A program made the position numbers and the translations under genes. Shown here one piece after another: positions 34,771 to 46,440 of a stretch of DNA of 64,000 bases. Origin of the DNA: Cryptomeria japonica (Eukaryota > Streptophyta > Pinopsida > Cupressales > Cupressaceae); NCBI RefSeq assembly GCF_030272615.1, contig NC_081413.1, forward strand, positions 163,091,080-163,155,079, written 5' to 3'. The notes under the pieces are model-generated. The model did not search any database. It worked only from the letters and a program-made list of their open reading frames with translations, and was not told where the DNA came from. Numbering within the stretch: position 1 is the first letter of the stretch; each line of letters opens with the position of its first letter.

Positions 34771-35933
34771 ATAAGATCTTTTAAAATCTAGAATCTGTAT
34801 TATAACTCCTAGAGATCTGAAACCATTCTCAAACATCCTGCTAATATATACATAAAATATAACATAAACTATAAGATAGGAAAAAGACAAAGGGAAATGT
34901 GACTTAAACTTAAATTTTATATTTCATGTATATATAGTTTGTTTTTAAAATTTAAAAATAAAAATAAAAATAAAAATAAAAATAAAATTTTTAATAAGGG
35001 AAACGAGATCCCGTTTGCTAAACATTTTTTTAATTATTTTAAAAAATGAAACGGGATCTTGTTTCGTAAACGGGATCCTATTTCTAAAAATTTCAACTTT
35101 GGTTTGGTTGTAGCTTCGGTTTTGGCTTAGGAAATGGCTTGTAGAGCCGACCCTTAGGCTTGGACCAGGTTTGACCTGCAACTTGAAGGCCAAATCAATC
35201 TTCATATAAAATAATGACTTCAAAAATATATCTGAACACTAAATTTTCAAAAAAAAATTTAAACAATGAAAACCCATTATAGTAGAGACTGTCTAGATTC
35301 TAAATAAGTAATTTTTTTTAAAAAATTGATCAATATTTTATTTTTCAAATAATTACTAATGAAAGAGGTCTATAAACTCGAAATAACATGGTTTTTTAGT
35401 TTTTTAATAACTTTTTTGTTTCTAAGTTTTTTGAAAAAAATTTTATATGGCATCAAACTAGAGACAATTCTATACAGTTAGGAAAACAAAAACCAAAAAA
35501 TGTTTAGTTTAGGTCAAATTATGCTTGCCGTACACAAGAATTTTTCAAAACACTGATTATGCCCAATAAAAAATTAACAAAAAAAAATATGCAAAAAAAA
35601 ATTACAAAAAAATATTCTCATCAAAGGTGAGTGAGTTATAGATCTTTTCCCAAAAGGATTTATAAAAATAATTTCATTTAGGTCAAATTATGCTTGTCGT
35701 ACACAGGCATGGTATGGTCCTGAAAAGTTACTTTTAAACTATAGGTTTTAGTAATGCCTATTCAAGCTTCATTTTTAAGATCTGGGTATTAAAATAAATT
35801 ACATATTTGGAAAGTAGACTTCGAGCACTACATTTTCTATTACTCAATTTTTTCAAGATTCATTCTTTAAGTGCCTCAAATATTTAGGTCAAATGGGACG
35901 CAATAAAAAAAAAAGGGAAAAAACTTCTACTTT
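34771..35933. other. AT-rich tract of element B, no gene
   Basis: Contains an (AAAAAT)n microsatellite (34954-34986) and GGGATC-bearing motifs near 35010-35080. An imperfect direct repeat (AGGTCAAATTATGCTTG at 35511 and 35680, 169 bases apart) is present. No coding signal was seen. Confidence 0.6.
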
Positions 35934-36860
35934 TTGGCCAAAAAGTGGACACAACTTCTTGCACTTACCCCTTCTCATCTAGCCATATTAGAGGAAGAGG
36001 ATGATATTATAAACAACTTTCTTAATTTTACTTTACCTTCGTTACATGATTCCTCTCTAAGTGAAAAGGTATTGATCGACATTGACTTATCTTCTCCTAA
36101 ATTTGGTATTACCAATGGGGGAATGTTAGTACAAGAAGAGGTCATGAGCACTTCTTCCAAAGATCTCATTCCTAAGAATGAATCTTGGGAGAAATATGTC
36201 CATCTCCCTCATAAAGAATACTCCCCTCATGAGGTTCATTTTGTGCAAGAAGATGGTATTGTCCCTACTTTTCCTAGTGAGGGAATTTCCTCTTCTGACT
36301 TCAGCAAAATTCCCACTAGAGATGATGCATTAATGAGAAATTCTTCTCCTTGCCCTGAAACTTGTCTTACCCATAAAGATGCCTTAGAAAAAGAAGATGA
36401 AAACATAATCAATTTATTTAATTCTCTCTCCGCTAAAGATCCTATTGAAGACATCTTGAGGCAAGAGGATGATTTAAACACATGTAGTGATTCTCTCCCT
36501 CCAAAGGATGAACAATTAATGAAAAATGTTATCCCTTCTCTCAAAATTGGCAATAACAATTAGGACATCTTTGTGCAAGATATTCCTTTCAATGACCTTA
36601 CTATTTGGGATGAACCATTAGAAGAAGGTGTTGATTATTCTCTACCCCATGAGAGAACCCTATCCCAAGGGGATGAAATCATGATTGATAACTCCCTTGA
36701 TAGCATCTCACCTTCCATGAATCTCAATCATTCTCCCTCTATAAACAAAGCATCTCCTTTTCCTCAACTTGGTTCTACTTATAAGGATACCCTAGTTCAA
36801 GACAAGATGGTTAATATCTCTTTCAAAGATCTACCTCGTAAAGTATACTTTAAAGAGTAA
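35934..36860 (+). pseudogene. Element B ORF, N-terminal acidic (gag-region) part
   Basis: From ATG 35934 (MAKKWTQLLALTPSHLAIL) the frame runs 309 codons with a single stop near 36561. The product is acidic and rich in Ser, Asp and Pro, with loosely repeated blocks of the DALMRNSSPCP, DDLNTCSDSLPPKDEQL type. I see no classic gag core, and the function is unknown. A one-base shift between 36860 and 36904 leads into the protease-bearing frame. In Tat/Ogre-type elements a long gag region precedes protease, so it is annotated as the gag side of element B. Confidence 0.55.
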
Positions 36861-36903
36861 TGTTGATCCTTCTCCTAGAGAGTTTATTCCCCATATAGAT
36901 CCT

Positions 36904-38301
36904 TTGATAATAGAGGATGATATGACCCTTCCTAATAATATTCTTCCTGCTAAAACATCAATGCAAACTTCTAGTCTACCTCCTAAAATTGACAATTCTT
37001 CCAACAATATTGTTCATTCTTCTTCTAAAATTCATAAGGACACCTTTGATATTCCTAAACCATCTTCAGTAAATTTGATACATGTGAATGAAACACCTAA
37101 TAAACCCCTCTTCATAGTTCAAGGTGCGTGTCCTTCTCAAAATTCCCAATGTAAACCTATCTTAGTGGTTCAAGGTGGTTATGTAGATGATTCTTTTTGT
37201 GCCCCTAAGAAACCTGTTATTACTATGCAAGGAGGTTATCCTACTAAGAGCCCTTATGAGGATGCTAAGAAAATTACTAGAGAGAGTTATAATATGGTTG
37301 CTCATACATACAACACAAGAAACAATAGGAAACCTAGTCCTCCTCCCGTTATCCCAACTTCACTCTCTCCCTCTCAACCTTCTCTTCCACAAGCACCTCG
37401 TATATCACAAACTCTTAGTAAGGAGTATGATCTCATTCAACAACTTAAAGCTACTCCTACCAAGATTTCTATTTGTGATTTGGTTCAAACTTCACCTTCT
37501 TATCATGGGATGTTACAAGATGCTTTGAAAAACTTAGATGTCCCACCTGCAGTGACACCTAATAACATGGCTTCTTTGATTGATCCTACAAACAAACCCA
37601 AAGCTCAAATTATATTCACACAAGATGAGTTACCTTCTAGTGAAATCCAACACCAATATGATCCTCTTATGATTGTGGTTATTATAAACGATAATGCTAT
37701 AAGACAAACCCTTGTAGACAATGGATCTAGCCTTAATGTTTGTGGTGTAGAATTATTGGATAAGATTAAAGTGGATCTTTCTCTCATTGAACCTACTTCT
37801 CTTACTATTCGAGGCTTTGATAATGTTGCTAAACAATGTCTAGGTGTCATAACCTTGCCTGTTAGGGTAGGTCTTTTTGTGTTACCTACCCCTATTTATG
37901 TTATCCCTGGTAATTTGACATATAACCTTTTATTAGGGAGACCTTGGATTCATAGCATGTAAGTTGCCCCCTCAACTTTGCATAGGCAAGTCAAATTCAT
38001 TTATAACAATAAGACATACACCTTGTTATTTGCTACCAATTCTCAAGAACCATTAAAACCTGGATCTTCTTGTTCAACTACTTCCCATTCTTCTTCCAAT
38101 CCTTCTACTTCTTCAAATACATCTACTTCCTTTAATGATCTTTTTCCTTCTGGTACTCCTGATTCTTCTACTCAATCAAAATCTCCTCCCAAGGATATAT
38201 TTTCTCCCAAAGGAGTGCTCTCATATGATGATTGGGGATCTCTAGACTTTAACCCTACTTTTGTAGGAGAGTATAGAGTATCTTGGAACGAATATGTCTG
38301 A
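36904..38301 (+). pseudogene. Element B Tat/Ogre-type aspartic protease region
   Basis: Open for 352 codons from 36904, then one TAA (37960) and the same frame to 38301. A spacer (ESYNMVAHTYNTRNNRKPSP) leads to YDLIQQLKATPTKISICDLV and IIFTQDELPSSE, both characteristic of Tat/Ogre pol upstream of protease. The retropepsin follows (about 37660-37960) with TLVDNGSSLNVCGVELLDKI, LGVITLPVRVG and YNLLLGRPWIHSM; the catalytic triplet is DNG. After the stop, VAPSTLHRQVKF matches the family's continuation, so the stop is a simple substitution. A Ser-rich tail follows. RT would normally come next but is absent. Confidence 0.82.
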
Positions 38302-38974
38302 AAAGGAGAAATATAAGGAAGAACTTAAAGAGAAACATACTTTGTGTAAACAACTAAGTAACCACTTTGTGGCTGCTTCTAATTTAAATAATTCTTCAAA
38401 TCCTTTCTCTAATTCATATAGCACTAAGACCTATGGGGCATCACGATCTCTTTCTAATTTGGCATCCCTTTATGGTCCTGGTTTTCAAGTTTTAGCTAAG
38501 AGTGGCTATGATGGAAATGTTTGTGGCACAAATGAACAAGGAATTAAAGTTCCTTTATAACATGATACACATGAAGCTTCATTTGGACTTGGATATAATC
38601 CTTCTAAGTCCACCACAACATCTAAAAGACCATCTCTCAATGTGAATGCTATATTTAGTAGTGATGATAACCTCACCTCAATTAAATCATCTTCTACTTC
38701 TTTCAACACTCATCCCCCTCATAAGGAAATCTTAGTGATGAACAAATCGCTTTATGAATCTCCTCAAGAGATTTCTAATTCCACTTATGATACTTTATCT
38801 TCTACTCATTCTAAAATCCCTTCTTCTAGGAATAAGGCTCTAATGAATTACACTTATCCCTCTCCTAATATTTCTTGTGTGCAAGAAAATTATGACTTAG
38901 TGGCCTATTCTTCTCCTATAAACTTCTTTTTTTCTAAAGACTTTTTAACATTGACCATCTTATACATTTTTTAA
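38294..38974 (+). pseudogene. Element B G-patch-like tail
   Basis: Shifted by one base from the protease frame. LAKSGYDGNVCGTNEQGIKV (about 38490-38555) resembles the G-patch of Tat/Ogre elements (GYxxGxGLGxxxQGIxxPI), with several glycines lost. A stop follows at 38558, then the same frame continues with EASFGLGYNPSKS, which also fits that region. The closely similar G-patch in element D (51905-51950) keeps GLGKYKQGIKVPI. The rest is Ser/Thr-rich without a known domain. RT is not present downstream. Confidence 0.6.
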
Positions 38975-40699
38975 ATCTCACTTATAGTAGAGAATTTAAC
39001 ATGTCATATTCAAATACCTCATTCAACCTATCATGTCTTTAAATAACATTAATGGCTATTATGTTTCTCATCATTATGTGACATTGGTAACTCATTTACT
39101 AGGGGCTCATTGTCATTCATGATGGTACAATTTCATGTGCAATCATACTTTTGGAAGAAACATAATAGCCTATTTCTATCTCATCTCTTCTCCCTATATA
39201 TGGGGGAGAAAGAGTGATTTCAAACATCTCTCTTTCTTAAGATTAAAATTTCCCCTTTGTGAAGTAGTGTCTTCTATAAGGATTTCTTATTAATTGTAGA
39301 GGTGTATTTATATTTGAATTCCTTCTCTCATATTGGAACAAGTATCCCTAATGGGGATCTTAAGTACATATCCTCAATTGGGACCTCCTTCTTGGTGATT
39401 AGAAGTCTTTGATCATTCATCAATTTCTTTTCTTCATTAAGTAGTATCTTTTATAATAAACCCTTCTATTTTGTGCACATGTATATCCTTGATGAGGATC
39501 TCTTGCCTTCTTTTAGAAGAGTGTTGTTATAAATAATCTCTCTTTGATGTCATCTCAATCCTCTACTCTTTTCAAAACTACTGCATTCATTCATTCTAGA
39601 AGATGTTATATTTGTCTAAGACAACTCCTCTTGAAGGTAGATGTCTTTTGAACAAAGATCTCTTCTCCTCCAAGGATCTCCTTTACACTTATATAGAAAG
39701 ATATCTCTTTTCAACTATATTATCCTTGCTTGAAGAGTATTCCCTCTCTTCCTTGGATTTATGAAATTGTTGCATGATGGATATCTTATTGGTGTTGAAG
39801 GTAGGTATTTTTGTTCTAATTTCCTTAAGATATCAACATTAAACTATGTTGACATCTTAAGGGGGAGGCACCCACACTGCTCCTTTTGTACTATATTTCT
39901 CTTGTTCACTGTGTCTCTTGAACAGTGGTTCATTCTTAGAACCAGAGCATAGACTCTTAGAGTGAGGTGATGTCACTCGTGCAGGGTGATTATTCTTGGA
40001 ACTAGAGCACAAACTCTTAGAGAAAGATGTCACACCTTACTCATACATCTTATACAGGTTGTAGCGTACTCGGGCATAGACTCCTATGAGGAACTTCAAA
40101 CCTCACTTGCACACACATGCACGAGGTTGATTGGAACCAATAGTATTCTCACTCTCCTCCCTTACATGGATCACCCAGGTAGACTCTGGGGGATAGTTTT
40201 TCATGTCCTTCTCTCCATGGATCACCTAGTTTTAGGGGTGAAATGTTTATCATTCCTTTTCTCTTCTCATGGATCACCAAAGTGTGTATCCATGCTTTCT
40301 ATCTCTTCTTCCTTCTCTTTGCATTTGTTTCCATTTAAATCTTTCATCTTGTGTTAGAGAGATCTCAAATACTCACACTCTTTGTTGTGTCGGAATTGAG
40401 GTTTAGTTCTCTTTCTTACCAAATGATTTTCCATTAATTTTTTATCTTGTATTAAATATTCTTGTGAGTATTTGTCATCAATCTTCTTTCACAATTCAGT
40501 GTGGTAAACATGACACCCTATTTCAACTCACTAAAGTTAGTAAGCCGAAACAGGGGGGGCATATAGCTACCCTCAATTTTTCCTCACCTTCCTTAGTAAG
40601 CATTTAGGTGATTTTGTGATTTTATCTAACATGTGTTTTTGTAGGGTGCAGATCCTAACTGTGTACTGCAGATACCATTGGGGGCTTCATCCGACAACT
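38975..40699 (+). other. Element B 3' non-coding region
   Basis: T-rich, no pol domains. Holds degenerate repeats such as AGACTCTTAGAG / AAACTCTTAGAG (39950-40025) and CATGGATCACC (40165, 40217, 40260), which also occur in element D near 58240-58330. A CTTAAGGGGGAGG tract at about 39858-39870 has a counterpart in D at 53460. The 123-codon frame at 39986 is not convincing. Confidence 0.6.
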
Positions 40700-40716
40700 T
40701 GTGGATAAGGGCTAAA
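40700..40716 (+). other. Element B polypurine tract
   Basis: GTGGATAAGGGCTAAA lies directly before TGTAG at 40717. Element D has GTGCAGGATAAA before its own TGTAG. Confidence 0.65.
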
Positions 40717-42378
40717 TGTAGTGTTGTAAACTATACACCCCTGCTAGGGTGGTACAATTTCACACTTAGGTTAGCACTTGCCTTAGTGTGTTTGCATCTT
40801 GCATTATTATTTCCCTTTAAGCATTTAATTAATTAATTTAATTAAATCTAAAGTCATGTTTCATCACTTCACACATCATAAAATTGTGCCCTTTACCCTA
40901 AGTGTGCCCCTTTTTATTTTATTCCTTCAATAAATCATTTAATCATAAACCCTATTTATGTCCTATTTTGACCTTTAATGCTTGATTTTGCATATCGAAA
41001 CACCTCGAAATCATCTGTAACTTTGGGATTCGCTCTAATATCATCATATCTAATGGCCTTGAAAATTTGGTGAAAAATTGGTCAGACCGTGGCGAGAGTG
41101 CATATGGTCCTCGGCTTTTTCCCCGAAATTTTGGGAGCACAATTCTATGATATTATAATGCTCAACCTCGAAAGATTGGTGTGAAATTCAATTCCTAGGT
41201 CAGTGTAAAGATAGAATTATGTCGAAATTAAGATCTAGGGTTTCATGCATAAGAGCTCTCTTTCTTCATTTGAAGGCAACTAGGATCTATCTACTAGATC
41301 TAAGAATCTAAGAGAAGGTTTTTGGAGCACAAGGAGCCTTCTATGTAGTGAAAGAGAAGCTTCAGTGGAGTCTTCAACAACATTCAACAACATTCAATAA
41401 CATTTCATCAAGCATTCATCATCAATTAGGAGCCTTGAAGACATTGAAGAGTAATATGATATCTAGTGGTATCTAGTGGCAATATCTCTCCCATGGGGAT
41501 TCGTATGATTTCATGTTATTTTCATGTATTTGTATGAGCTTCTTTACATCAACTTTTATATTTACATTCATGCTTTAGATCACTTTGCATCATTGATTTA
41601 TAGCATTTACTTTGTCAATTATAAGCATTTAGGGTTTACTCTTTAGCATTGCTCTAGATTGTTTGCATTCATCCTAGGATCTTGCATGTACACAAGATTC
41701 CTAAATACACTATTTTACTATATAAATCAGCTATTTGTGGAGGTGGAAATCACCAACACAGGGGTTTTACTAAGGCCAAACCCTATATAGCCACCCAAAC
41801 CTTCCCTTTTCAGTTGCAAGTGCAGAAGCAAGTACTCAGAAGCAGTTTTTGATCAAGAAAAGGCATCAGAACCACCCAAAATCATCAGATCTACCCTAAT
41901 CTACCCAAGATAGGGGCATGGTACCCTAGTCACTCCATTTTGCAGTGAAATTTAACAGGTTGTAGCCTCGGGTCATCATATTTGCAATCTTTCAATTACA
42001 ACTTTCTATCAGATTCTCAGGGACAGTGGCGTGGCACCCTGGTCCTAGTTAGTTTGGATCACTTTGTAGCATACACATCCAAAATCCTCCCCCTTTCATG
42101 CTTTTAGTATCTAAGTTTCAGATCTGCAAGTTTGTGTAATTTCAAGTTCATTTGTGCTTTATTCTTCATCTCCTAGTCTAGTTGATCATTCAAACCCTAT
42201 TTTTTCTCATCATTTGCAAAAAGAGGAATAGAAACCCTAAGAGATAGTCCTTGTCTCTCTCTTTTTCACAAGAATTAGCCAAAGTGATCTATCTCCCTAG
42301 GCTCTTTCGTATTCCCAATGTGTTGGCAAAAGTGGGAATAGGTCCTAGTCACCCGATCTCGCTCTTCTCGCCTCCAGA
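40717..42378 (+). repeat. Element B 3' LTR
   Basis: 1,662 bp starting TGTAGTGTTGTAAAC and ending CGCCTCCAGA, followed by ATGCT. It aligns throughout with 25139-26826. Confidence 0.88.
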
Positions 42379-42383
42379 ATGCT

Positions 42384-43049
42384 ATGTAAATCATTGTACT
42401 GGTCCGATGAACGAACTTTGTATCGTGTGATGTAATTTTGTAATTGTGAGGGTTAGGGTTTAGCCGACCTTTTTATCAAGGTTGATGAATTGTATATATA
42501 GGTGAGTTATTCATGTAATATGTGTGTCGATGTTATGTATGCATTATCAAAGAGATGTGTATGTGCAAACAAGTGTTTTATCTTTCAACATTGAGTTTGA
42601 GGAGAGTTAGGTGTTACAAAGCAGACACTTGTGCTTAACCAAAACTATAATCAAGCATTTGGAGATGCTATTCTTTCAGTTCATTTCTTCCATATTGTAG
42701 TCTGCATCATATTGTAAGTCAGTGAGACTTCCCTGAGGGTTGTAGCCCCCCGGGCCTTTATATTTGAGTAGTGAGCTCTAGGTAGTGCGCTTGAATTCAT
42801 GTGCATTCCCCATTGTAATATTTCCACATACTACTATAGAGTATCATCTTATTGTGGGTAGGTTCCCACCGTGGTTTTTCCCTTAACCGGGTTTTACACA
42901 TCAAAAACTTGGTGTTGTGTGTTGTGCTTTCAATGTGCCTATTTGTCTTATTGGTGTAGTCTATTAGATCTATTTTTGGTGGTTAAGTTTGTTATTCTGG
43001 TGAAGACTGATTCACCCCCCCTTCCAATCCTCCTTGATTGCTACTAACA
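42384..43049 (+). repeat. Copia element G 5' LTR, right part
   Basis: Resumes with ATGTAAATCATTGTAC and aligns with the second half of the 3' LTR (from about 48217). It ends TTGATTGCTACTAACA. Joined to 24556-25138, the LTR is about 1,249 bp, close to the 1,239 bp of the 3' copy. Confidence 0.88.
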
Positions 43050-43050
43050 A

Positions 43051-43062
43051 TGGTATCAGAGC
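43051..43062 (+). other. Element G primer binding site
   Basis: TGGTATCAGAGC, one base after the LTR end; tRNA-iMet type. Confidence 0.9.
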
Positions 43063-43104
43063 TAGATCCTCTGATAGAAGCTTAATCACCTGAGGAGATC
43101 CGGT

Positions 43105-44080
43105 ATGGTAGCTCAAGGCATTCTCTTTAAGAAGGACAGTTTGAGGTTTGATGGAAGCAACTATAGTATATCAAAGAACCAGATGGAAGTGCACTTGAAA
43201 TTTATTGGAGAAGATTACTGGAAGATTACAAAGAATGTTTATATTGTTCCTATGAATGGACCAACTACTCCTGATGAGATTAAGGAAGCTGAATATAATA
43301 TCAGAGCGAATGAAGCATTGCTTAGTGCCTTGATTGATTCTCAGATGAAAAATGTGACGAGACTTCAAACCGCACATGAGATCCTGTATGAAGGTGATAA
43401 ATACGTAAAAGTTGCTAAGTTGTAGGGCTTGAAAGGAAAATATGAGACATTGAAGATGGGAGATGATGAGAACATACACTCTTTTATGGCTAAGGTGAAT
43501 GATCTTGTCCTAGGTATCAGATGTGCTGGTGGAACCATTGAGGAAGATGAAATTGTTGCTAAGGTGCTGAGATCCTTTCCTCCTTCTTATAAACACAAGT
43601 TTGCTGCTATTGATGAGATCCAGAGTGTGACTATAGTGACAAGAGATGTGTTGGATGGAAAGCTTGCTACATTTGAGCTGAGTGAATTTGGAGAATCGCA
43701 TGGAAAGTCTGAGACAACATTTAAAGAATTTGGATTTGTATCTGGTAAGCAGAAGTATGATCCTGATGAATGCAAGATATCCAGATATGAGAGAGAGAGA
43801 GAGAGAGAGAGAAGAGATGGAAGAGAAAGAAACATAGCTATATGAGCTTGAAGCTTTGATTGCCTAGAGATTGCCTAAAGGTGTTGGTAAGTATGATGGA
43901 AAGTTGCCTTTGAAATGTTTCTCTTGTAATAAGATAGGACATTATGCTTCTAGATTCTTGGAGAGAATGGTTAAGTATGAAAGGCATGATAAGTTTGATA
44001 AGCATGATAGAAATGATAGATATGAAAAGCATGAGAAGTATGATAAGCCTTACAAATCTATCCAGAAGTTTAGAAATTAG
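43105..44080 (+). pseudogene. Copia element G gag
   Basis: Starts at ATG 43105 (MVAQGILFKKDSLRFDGSNY). One TAG (43423) interrupts the gag core; afterwards GLKGKYETLKMGDDENIHSF and KVLRSFPPSYKHKFAAI give the copia UBN2-type pattern. At 43790-43813 a GAGAGA run encodes alternating Arg and Glu, and the frame shifts there. In the new frame a zinc knuckle reads CFSCNKIGHYASRF, with the last Cys lost. A basic tail rich in Lys, Asp and His (FDKHDRNDRYEKHEKYDK) follows. It would bind and package element RNA, but this copy is inactive. Confidence 0.85.
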
Positions 44081-44600
44081 AAGAACTATTATTATGTTGC
44101 TGGTGAAGGTGTTACAGATGAAGAATTAGAAGGGGATGAGGTTGTGTTTATTGCCATTAAAGAAGATAGACCTTTACCTACTGATTCTACTTGCTGCACT
44201 ATTGAGGAGAAGACTTTAGCTACTAAGGTTGAAGAGAAAGATGAATGAGTGATTGATAGTCGTTGTTCACATCATATGACTGGTGATAAAAGAAAATTTG
44301 TGAGCATGGAAAGGTATGATGGTGGAATAGTTAGATTTGGAGATGACAAAGCCTATGTAATTTGTGGGAGAGGCTCTATTTCTTTTTATGGTAAGCATAG
44401 CACTGATGATGTCTTGTATGTTGAAGGATTGAAGCATAATCTTTTGAGTGTTGGATAGATGGCTGATAAAGGTTGTGATCTACAATTCAAGGATGGAAAA
44501 TGCAAGATCTTGAATGCCTCCGATAAAGAGATTGCATCTGGGACTAAGACTGAAGGTAACTTTTTTCATTTGAATGTGATTCTTTCGAATTTGGTTTTGT
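44081..44600 (+). pseudogene. Copia element G protease
   Basis: Continues in frame with the gag tail after one stop (44078). The catalytic motif reads VIDSRCSHHMTGD; the family has DSGCSHHMTGD, so Gly has become Arg. The block HSTDDVLYVEGLKHNLLSVG is intact, and the pre-integrase segment begins (LQFKDGKCKILNA, GNFFHLNV). The coding match stops abruptly at about 44600. Confidence 0.82.
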
Positions 44601-45196
44601 AACATCCATATCTAGTGTTTTCAATTGGTTATATAACACTATCTTCAATATTTCATATTTTATTAATATTTGAAGTCGAGTTAACTATAATTTTCTCATG
44701 TGTCCATTTGATATTACATTACTTGTTGTATATGTAACAGAAATCAATTTTTATTTTTTTTGAAATAGGACTTCAATACCTAGTGCATAAATATTTTCCA
44801 AAAATTTTTGGGTGACATTTACTATTTTTCCATAAGCATTGAACAAAGAATTTCATGCTCGGTGAAAACCCTACATTTATAAGAAATAAAATAAAAAATA
44901 TATTAATAAAATTAAATAAATTAAAAATTATACTATTCGGAAATCTTATAATAAGGTATAAATACTTAGAAAAACAAAACTTCTAAATGAATTCATTTGA
45001 CCCCAAAAAAGCTAATGTAAAATTGGTTTTTTATCCGCATTTGATAGATGCAAAGTAGACTCCATTGCAAGTATGATTTAGAAGTAGAGAGGTTCTATCC
45101 AAGAAATTTTGATTTAAGAGCCTTTGATCTAGCTCTCTTAAATTAATTACTTCAAATGGGACCTCTTAAAGCTTAAATCATTATATTTTTTTAAAA
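44601..45196. other. AT-rich tract replacing the core integrase of element G
   Basis: About 600 bp without coding similarity, sitting where roughly 700-800 bp of pre-integrase and catalytic integrase should be. It begins TAACATCCATATCTAGTG and shows no LTR. It could be an insertion-deletion product or a small unknown element. Confidence 0.5.
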
Positions 45197-45640
45197 ATGT
45201 ATGGTTTCAACAAAAATCAGGATGTACAAAAAAGTGGGAACCAGAATTGTGAGTTCACCCACAATAGATTTCACATCAAAGATGATACCAGTAAGACCCC
45301 TTATGAGATTTGGTTTGGTCATGTTCCAACTGTGAGATATTTTAGAGTATTTGGTAGAAAATTTAATATCAAAAGAGATGAGGATATAGGAAAGTTTGAT
45401 GCTAGAAGTGATGAAGGAATTTTCTTGGGATGTTCTACAAAGAGAAAGGCCTAGCCGTGCTACAATAAGAGACTGAGAAAGATAGTGGAGAGTGAAAATG
45501 TGGAAGTGGATGAGAACCTTGGGAAATAGATAAGAGCATGTGGTTATGATGATGCTCAACAGTTATTCTAGCCCCTATTCAGAGTGAAGAACCTAAGCAG
45601 AATGATCTGGTAGAAACTGTTAATCTGGATGTTGTTGTTG
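45197..45640 (+). pseudogene. Copia element G integrase C-terminal part
   Basis: DDTSKTPYEIWFGHVPTVRY, FRVFGRKFNIKRDEDIGKFD and DEGIFLGCSTKRKA are the conserved C-terminal copia integrase blocks, seen again in element E at 62297-62566. A stop follows at about 45452, then NKRLRKIVESENVEVDE continues. The catalytic DDE core is missing. Confidence 0.82.
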
Positions 45641-45651
45641 CTGGTGATGGA

Positions 45652-46440
45652 GTGCAGGAACCTGAGAATCAGAACAGTAAGAAGACTCTGAGGTATGTAA
45701 GATTGAATCATTTTGAAAATAAAATTATTGGTGATAAGAACAAGGGTGTGATGACTATAAGAAGGTTAGTTGTTGAGGAAGTATGTTTGATTTCTAAAGT
45801 TGAACCTAAAGATGTTACTGAAGCTTGTAAAGATGAAAGTTGGATGAGAGATATGGAAGAAGAATTAGATCAGATTGAAAATAATAACACATGGGAACTT
45901 GTGCTTAGAACTAAGGATAAGAATATCATTGGTACTAAATGGGTATTTAGGAACAAACTAAATGAAGTCAGTGAAGTCGTCAAAAATAAAGCAAGACTAG
46001 TTTGCAAAGGATATTGATAGCAAGAAGGAATTGATTATTAGGAGACTTTTGCTTCGGTTGCCAGATTGGAAGTTGTTAGACTATTGCTTGCTTATACTGC
46101 TTATAAAGATTTCAAGGTATATCAGATGGATGTCAAATCTACCTTTTTGAATGGTGATGTTGAGGAAGAAGTCTACATTGAACAGCCTGATGGATTTTCA
46201 TTATCGGATGATGGAGACATGGTTTGTAAGTCAAAGAAAGCTCTTTATGGATTGAAACAAGCCCTATGCTAGATTAGATAAATACTTGTTGAAATTGGGA
46301 TTTAGTAAAGGTGTTGCTGATAGTAATCTCTATTTCAAGATTAAAAATGATAACATCTTGATTGTTGAAGTCTTTGTTGATGATATTATCTTTGGTGGTA
46401 ATGATGACTTGAGCATGAAGTTTGTCAGTGATATGTAGAA
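45652..46440 (+). pseudogene. Copia element G reverse transcriptase
   Basis: N-terminal WMRDMEEELDQIENNNTWEL and TKWVFRNKLNEVSEVVKNKA, then two stops at about 46015. In the same frame: [20 protein letters not shown] and ALYGLKQA (46066-46272). A frameshift follows after GLKQALC, then SNLYFKIKNDNILIVEVFVD and the catalytic FVDDIIFGGND at about 46375. The FVDD box is intact, but the enzyme cannot be made. Confidence 0.88.

Larger units (their letters stand above)
25139..42378 (+). mobile_element. Element B: 17.2-kb non-autonomous Tat/Ogre-like Ty3/gypsy element
   Basis: Bounded by two LTRs (25139-26826 and 40717-42378) and by the 5-bp duplication ATGCT (25134-25138 and 42379-42383), inside an LTR of element G. 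Inside are a primer site, a leader, a palindromic repeat array (itself split by element C), an AT-rich tract, a long gag-like ORF with a Tat/Ogre-type protease and a possible G-patch, then 1.7 kb of non-coding sequence with a polypurine tract. No RT, RNase H or integrase was seen anywhere in the 13.9-kb interior, so it would need enzymes from relatives. Confidence 0.88.

Noticed and set aside
39986-40357. 123-codon plus-strand frame in the 3' region of element B
   Set aside because: It lies in repeated T-rich untranslated sequence and lacks any domain. The parallel region of element D is not open.
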